This document shows positions 4,145 through 8,237 of a stretch of 8,237 nucleotides of DNA, in pieces. The notes beneath the pieces were generated by a model that saw only the letters and a program-made list of their open reading frames with translations, was not told the DNA's origin and searched no databases. The first letter of the stretch is position 1. The number at the start of each line of letters is the position of its first letter. The DNA is taken from the NCBI GenBank assembly GCA_005240105.1, contig SBAT01000307.1:1-8237 (forward strand), in the 5' to 3' direction. Position numbers and translations under genes: made by a program. This stretch comes from Chloroflexota bacterium. Lineage in GTDB: Bacteria; Cyanobacteriota; Vampirovibrionia; Obscuribacterales; Obscuribacteraceae.

Positions 4145-5597
4145 TGAGCCTCCTAGCTTCCCTTGGTTCGCGATTGACGATGCTGAATTTGCCATCTTCT
4201 TGTGCCTTTGTTGGTCCTAAATTTACAGTAGAGCGTTTCAGGAATTGACCGTCTCCGGCTTTGCCCGTGTATTTGCCGTTTTCTATTACGACCTTACCAC
4301 GAGACAAGACGGTTTCTGGAACCCCTTGAACTTCCATGCCTTCATAACAGTTGTAGTCCACATTCATGTGGTGGTGGGCTGCGCTGATGGTCATCTTCTT
4401 GTCGGCATCGAAGATAACGATATCGGCGTCAGATCCTGGTGCAATAGTTCCCTTGCGTGGGAATAAACCAAATATTTTTGCTGCCGATGTGGATGTTATT
4501 TCCACAAAGCGGTTCAAGTTGATTCTTCCCTGGACGACCCCGCCGTTATACACCAGGCTCATGCGGTTTTCGACACCGGGTCCACCGTTTGGTATCTTGC
4601 TGAAGTCGTCTTTGCCTAAGTGTTTTTGGTCTTTGAAGCAGAAGGGACAGTGATCTGTAGACACAGTCTGCAGGTCATTCATGCGCAGACCTGTCCAAAG
4701 TTCTTCCTGGTTCCACTTTTCTCTGAGCGCTGGTGTCATTACATACTTGGCGCCTTCAAATCCTTCCTTCTCATAGTAGCTATAGTCGAGGAAGAGATAT
4801 TGTGGGCAGGTTTCAGCAAAGACAGGTACACCTTCGTCACGAGCTTCTTTGACTTTCTTCAGCGCGTCGTAGCAGCTCAAGTGCACTATATAGACAGGTG
4901 ACTCGGCCATTTCGGAAAGAGCAATTGAGCGGTACACACCTTCGGCTTCCGCCTTGGTTGGACGAGTGAGCGCGTGGTATTTCGGAGCGGTATAACCTTT
5001 GGCTAATGCGTTGCGCACAATTTCATTGATTACAACACCATTTTCGGCGTGCATGCAGATGAGCCCACCGCGAGCACCGGCTACAGACATTGCGCGAAAA
5101 ATAGTGGCGTCGTCTGCGAGCAATACACCCGGATAAGCCATGAACAATTTGAAGCTTGTGACGCCTTCGCGGTCGATCATCTGCTTCATTTCCGGGATGT
5201 GATCGTCAGTGAAATCAGTGACAATCATGTGGAAGCCATAGTCAATTGCTGTTTTGCCGGCAGCTTTCTTGTGCCAGATATCCAGCGCTTCAACTATTGC
5301 TTGCCCTTTGTTTTGAATAGCAAAGTCGATGATTGTTGTCGTTCCGCCGTGAGCCGCCGCTCGCGTGCCCGTTTCGAAGTCGTCGGCTGATGTTGTGCCG
5401 CCGAAAGGCATGTCCAAGTGCGTGTGGGCATCAATGCCGCCCGGAATTACAAGCTTGCCTTTGGCATCAATAATTTTGTCGGCTTCCATTGTGAGCGAAG
5501 TGCCGATGACGCTAATTTTTTCGTCTTCAATGAGGATATCGGCGTAGTAGTCATCTACCGCGGTAACAATGCGCCCGTTCTTGATCAAAGTTTTCAT
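4122..5597 (-). CDS. hydA: D-hydantoinase / dihydropyrimidinase
   Basis: 491 residues, normal family length. The enzyme hydrolyses cyclic amides (dihydropyrimidines, 5-substituted hydantoins) to N-carbamoyl amino acids. The amidohydrolase metal site is complete: H58 and H60 (GIDAHTHLD), carbamylatable K150 (TSFKLFMAYPG), H183 (MHAENG), H239 (YIVHLS) and D315 (STDHCPF). These are the residue numbers I recall for bacillary D-hydantoinases. The start is ATG 5597, supported by AAAGGTG (5614-5608) upstream; a GTG at 5609 lies within that site. The natural substrate is unclear: reductive pyrimidine breakdown would need dihydropyrimidine dehydrogenase and beta-ureidopropionase, neither of which is in the window. 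The gene overlaps murQ at its 3' end, an uncommon pairing. Confidence 0.94.
   Translation of the reverse strand: MKTLIKNGRIVTAVDDYYADILIEDEKISVIGTSLTMEADKIIDAKGKLVIPGGIDAHTHLDMPFGGTTSADDFETGTRAAAHGGTTTIIDFAIQNKGQAIVEALDIWHKKAAGKTAIDYGFHMIVTDFTDDHIPEMKQMIDREGVTSFKLFMAYPGVLLADDATIFRAMSVAGARGGLICMHAENGVVINEIVRNALAKGYTAPKYHALTRPTKAEAEGVYRSIALSEMAESPVYIVHLSCYDALKKVKEARDEGVPVFAETCPQYLFLDYSYYEKEGFEGAKYVMTPALREKWNQEELWTGLRMNDLQTVSTDHCPFCFKDQKHLGKDDFSKIPNGGPGVENRMSLVYNGGVVQGRINLNRFVEITSTSAAKIFGLFPRKGTIAPGSDADIVIFDADKKMTISAAHHHMNVDYNCYEGMEVQGVPETVLSRGKVVIENGKYTGKAGDGQFLKRSTVNLGPTKAQEDGKFSIVNREPREARRLSEIKLHV
4149..4154 (-). promoter_or_regulatory. Ribosome binding site of murQ inside hydA
   Basis: AGGAGG on the minus strand, read as two Arg codons of the hydA C-terminus (EARRLSEIKLHV). 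It sets the GTG at 4144 as the probable murQ start and implies translational coupling. Confidence 0.6.
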
Positions 5598-5763
5598 GGC
5601 ATTCAGCACCTTTTACGCAAGGCATTGGAGCGGCTTGGAAAGCCAGAGCTAATGTTAACCCAGAAGGAGATAGCCAAAAACACCATTTCGTTTATCTCTT
5701 CAATAATCGCAATGAAACAAAATGATAGATGCCAATAGGGGGTGGTTTCGGAGATCAAGAGAT

Positions 5764-5794
5764 CAAAAATTTAACCGTAATAACTAAATGGTTA
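5764..5794 (-). terminator. Weak terminator-like hairpin after the YqaA-like gene
   Basis: On the minus strand TAACC (5794-5790) pairs with GGTTA (5776-5772), followed by AATTTTTG. The stem is only 5 bp with a 13-base loop; an alternative stem ATAAC/GTTAT lies inside. If real it separates the membrane-protein gene from hydA, which starts 194 nt downstream. The remainder of 5598-5763 shows a small GGCTT/AAGCC hairpin (5632-5644) in the hydA leader and no convincing promoter. Confidence 0.3.
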
Positions 5795-6385
5795 TGGGGC
5801 AAGCATCGCTGAGCCAACTAGACAGGCGCAGAAGAAAATCCAAATGGCTAGATAGCCGGTTCGGTTGCTCTGCAATTGAGTAGCAAATTTTAGACCAATA
5901 CGACTGGCGACAAAGGCAACTATCAGGTTGCGCAGCGCCCGACCAAGAACAATTATTGAAAAAATGGCGTAGGGAGAGTAATTGGCCTTGCTGGCTTCGA
6001 AGACAAAAGCCTTAAGCGGAATTAGGCTAAAAGGCTGAAGCAGAAAGGACAAATAGCCCAAATCGTTAAGCGTGGAAGCAACTCTGTCGATTTTTGCCTG
6101 ACTGACAAAGGCAATGTTTTGCAGCAAGTAGTAACCGGCAGCGGGGTCATACTTTGCCAAAAGGAAGGGTACAAGCGAGCCGACAAGGGTGCCGGAAATA
6201 CAGATGCCGACTAATTTGAACCAGTTGTGAGGATATTTCGCCGCGAGCGGAGCCAACAGTGCATCCGGCAAAACAAAGAAAAATGCTCCTTCTGCTATTG
6301 CCCAGAGGAAGAGTGACAAACTTGTAAGGGAGGCGTTTTGTTTTGCCAAGGTTGGTCCCGTGATGAACTCACCTGAGTAAAGCAT
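5792..6385 (-). CDS. YqaA/DedA-like (VTT domain) integral membrane protein
   Basis: 197 residues, strongly hydrophobic. Probable membrane segments lie near 20-48 (with the 'EGAFFFVLPDALLAPLA' motif), 55-77, 108-128 ('LLQPFSLIPLKAFVFEA'), 137-160 ('GRALRNLIVAFVASRIG') and 178-195. The early acidic/proline pair (E32, P40-D41), the mid 'P-x-K-x-F' re-entrant stretch and the late 'GRxLR' are features of the YqaA branch of the DedA/VTT superfamily, whose members are linked to lipid translocation and membrane homeostasis. The specific substrate is unknown. The start ATG at 6385 has only an A-rich leader and no clear ribosome binding site. It is divergent from dnaG across 131 nt in which I see no clear promoter. 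Confidence 0.7.
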   Translation of the reverse strand: MLYSGEFITGPTLAKQNASLTSLSLFLWAIAEGAFFFVLPDALLAPLAAKYPHNWFKLVGICISGTLVGSLVPFLLAKYDPAAGYYLLQNIAFVSQAKIDRVASTLNDLGYLSFLLQPFSLIPLKAFVFEASKANYSPYAIFSIIVLGRALRNLIVAFVASRIGLKFATQLQSNRTGYLAIWIFFCACLVGSAMLAP

Positions 6386-6516
6386 TTTTTGGCGGCGAAT
6401 TTAACCCACCGGAAGCCAAGATCTGTTATAAACTCGATGAAAATACATGCTTATCCTGACGGGTTTCCAACCTCATGGGATCTAGCAGCGGATCTGATTT
6501 TGGCAAGGGGTAGTTT

Positions 6517-8237
6517 TTGAGCAGTATAACTTCCGAGGTCATTGCTGAAGTTAAAAGCCGGGCTAATATCCTGGAAGTTGTTGGCGACACGGTTGTGCTC
6601 AAGCGGGCCGGCAAGCATCTCAAAGGACTTTGCCCGTTTCACAATGAAAAGACACCGTCTTTTATAGTCAATCCCGAGCGAGGCATATACAAATGCTTTG
6701 GCTGTGGTGAGGCTGGCGATGTTATTGCCTTTACACGGAAAGTCAAAGGACTCGATTTCATTGACTCGGTGAAAAATTTAGCCGAGCGCTACGGTGTGCA
6801 ACTGGTGGAAACACAAGAGCAGCGCCAGGAGCACGATCGCCGTTCGCTAATACTGATGCTCTATCAGCAAGCGTCTGAATTTTACATGCGCATGTTGCAG
6901 GACGAGAAGCAAGGAGCTATTGCTCGCGAATACCTGAAGCGTCGTGGCATTACAGACGAGATAATTCAGCAATTTCGCATTGGTTATGCGCCCAATACTT
7001 GGGATAGTGTGATCCAGTATTTGACCAATGCCAATAAGGTTAGTCCGGCAACTTTGGCTGAAGCAGGGCTGGTACGACACAAAGAAGACACGAATTCTTA
7101 TTATGATCTTTTCCGCCACCGATTGATGGTGCCTATATCTGATGACCAGGGACGAGTGATTGCGTTTGGTGGCAGAACGTTTGTTGATGGCGAAATCAAA
7201 TACATCAATTCGCCTGAAAGTCCTATCTACACCAAGGGGCAGCATCTGTTTGGACTGAATGTGGCCAAGGATGCTATTCGGAAAGAGGATTCAGTGATTG
7301 TTGTTGAAGGATATTTTGATGCCATTGCTTTGCATCAATTTGGTTTCAATAACTCTGTTGCAACTTTGGGAACAGCGCTGACCGAACGCCAGGCAAAATT
7401 GCTTGTCAGGCATACCGAATCCAAACGGGTTTATCTTTCCTTTGATGCTGATGATGCCGGTCAAAAGGCTGTTGAGCGCGGAATTGAAACACTTAACCAG
7501 ATTGCTGAAGGCATAGGCATTCAGTTGAGAGTTATTCGCGTGCCGGGCGGTAAGGATCCCGATGAATGTTTGCGAGCCGCAGCGCCTGAAGGCGGTCCTG
7601 AAGCTTTTGCGACAGCGATCAAGGATGCCCCACTACTCACCGACTACCAATTGGATCGTGCCGTAGTTGCCTGCAACCTTGCCACCCACACTGGAAAAAT
7701 CGAAGCAGCAAAATTGCTCGTGCCTATTCTTGCGGTAATTAAGAACTCAGTTGCTCGTGGTGAGTACATCCGTCAATGGGCCGCGAGGCTCAACATCCGT
7801 GAGGAAGATCTTCTATCAGATGTCAGACAATTTCGCCTGCAGTCTGGTATTGCCCGCGCACAAATGCCTTCAAGACAAGCATTACCCCGTCAGAAGGCAT
7901 TGCCATCTGGATGTTTTGAGGCGGAGCGCCAGCTATTGGCTTTGTACATGACCAGTGAAGATGATCAAAGGCGTGTGGTGGACATAATGTCGGGTGACAG
8001 CCTTGTCGACCCTGTTAACCAAAGAGTCAAAGAGGCTATCGAAAGATTGATGAGCCAGGCTCAGGACATCGATGATCTGCAATCGAAGCTTATGGATGAA
8101 TTGGGAACTGATCAGGATGCCTTAAAAACAGTGGTCGATCTAATCCTCAAGGCCGACGAAATGAAGGAGCAAAACTTTGCTGTTGAGGTCATACTGAAAG
8201 ACGGAAGAGCCCGACTTCTCAAGGAAAGGGTCACGCA
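6517..8237 (+). CDS. dnaG: DNA primase (3' end outside window)
   Basis: The primase makes RNA primers on the lagging strand and works with the replicative helicase. The start is TTG 6517: AAGGGG (6505-6510) lies 6 nt upstream, and an in-frame stop at 6511-6513 excludes earlier starts. Visible domains: CHC2 zinc finger C39-x2-H42-x17-C60-x2-C63 (CPFHNEKTPS ... YKCFGCGEAGD); the catalytic-core basic region 'LFRHRLMVPISDDQGRVIAF' (198-217) and 'YINSPESPIYTKGQHLFGL' (229-247); TOPRIM with 'VVEGYFDA' (E264) and 'SFDADDAG' (D310, D312); then 'GGKDPDE'. The C-terminal helicase-binding part begins after about residue 370, with 'EAERQLLALYM' near the usual position. 573 codons are present and the reading frame is open at the edge, so little of the protein is missing. 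Confidence 0.96.
   Translation, partial: MSSITSEVIAEVKSRANILEVVGDTVVLKRAGKHLKGLCPFHNEKTPSFIVNPERGIYKCFGCGEAGDVIAFTRKVKGLDFIDSVKNLAERYGVQLVETQEQRQEHDRRSLILMLYQQASEFYMRMLQDEKQGAIAREYLKRRGITDEIIQQFRIGYAPNTWDSVIQYLTNANKVSPATLAEAGLVRHKEDTNSYYDLFRHRLMVPISDDQGRVIAFGGRTFVDGEIKYINSPESPIYTKGQHLFGLNVAKDAIRKEDSVIVVEGYFDAIALHQFGFNNSVATLGTALTERQAKLLVRHTESKRVYLSFDADDAGQKAVERGIETLNQIAEGIGIQLRVIRVPGGKDPDECLRAAAPEGGPEAFATAIKDAPLLTDYQLDRAVVACNLATHTGKIEAAKLLVPILAVIKNSVARGEYIRQWAARLNIREEDLLSDVRQFRLQSGIARAQMPSRQALPRQKALPSGCFEAERQLLALYMTSEDDQRRVVDIMSGDSLVDPVNQRVKEAIERLMSQAQDIDDLQSKLMDELGTDQDALKTVVDLILKADEMKEQNFAVEVILKDGRARLLKERVT

Noticed and set aside
5418..5738. Plus-strand open frame running out of hydA antisense into the intergenic region
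   Set aside because: Its first two thirds are antisense to hydA; the tail (KALERLGKPELMLTQKEIAKN) looks protein-like but has no start or ribosome binding site and I recognise no family.
5751..5766. Tandem 8-bp repeat (GAGATCAA twice)
   Set aside because: Only two units in a noncoding stretch; no reason to see more than chance.
6847..7245. 132-codon minus-strand open frame inside dnaG
   Set aside because: It is antisense to the clearly conserved primase core.
1..8237. CRISPR array, tRNA or rRNA genes, transposase or integrase genes
   Set aside because: No regularly spaced repeats, cloverleaf or rRNA-like stretches, and no transposase or recombinase motifs were seen on either strand.

Overview
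The window looks like a chromosomal stretch of a mid-GC bacterium. It carries housekeeping genes (dnaG, murQ, a D-hydantoinase/dihydropyrimidinase) beside a small accessory patch. Start codons include GTG and TTG, and Shine-Dalgarno sites are recognisable. The gene set and protein style would fit an uncultured lineage such as the Melainabacteria/Obscuribacterales group, but this is a weak impression and nothing here is diagnostic of a taxon.

Left part (1-1630): the 3' end of an extended short-chain dehydrogenase/epimerase gene runs in from outside the window. It is followed by a universal stress protein and a TumE/TumA-type toxin-antitoxin pair. The toxin reading frame is broken by one missing base. 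The antitoxin gene is intact and starts inside the toxin stop codon. Directly after the antitoxin stop lies a second, 16-codon copy of the end of the epimerase gene, so the stress-protein/toxin-antitoxin block is bracketed by a short direct repeat of a gene end.

Middle part (1615-2744): an ORF6N-domain protein on the minus strand and a small protein with a probable ribbon-helix-helix segment on the plus strand diverge from two overlapping, nearly mirror-image promoters. The most striking signal of the window is here. A 31-bp perfect palindrome (15-bp arms around one central base) occurs twice, once between the ORF6N promoter and start codon and once inside the ORF6N coding sequence. A further half-site overlaps the ribosome binding site. 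A 13-codon leader ORF with its own ribosome binding site ends inside the upstream palindrome. This looks like an autoregulated accessory regulator whose operator is also written into its own gene.

Right part (2762-8237): a minus-strand cluster, read from right to left, holds a YqaA/DedA-like membrane protein, the hydantoinase hydA, murQ (overlapping the end of hydA) and an exported M23-like protein that lacks most metal ligands. MurQ and the M23-like protein suggest a murein-recycling or cell-wall theme. On the plus strand, divergent from the membrane protein, dnaG (DNA primase) starts at a TTG and runs off the right edge.
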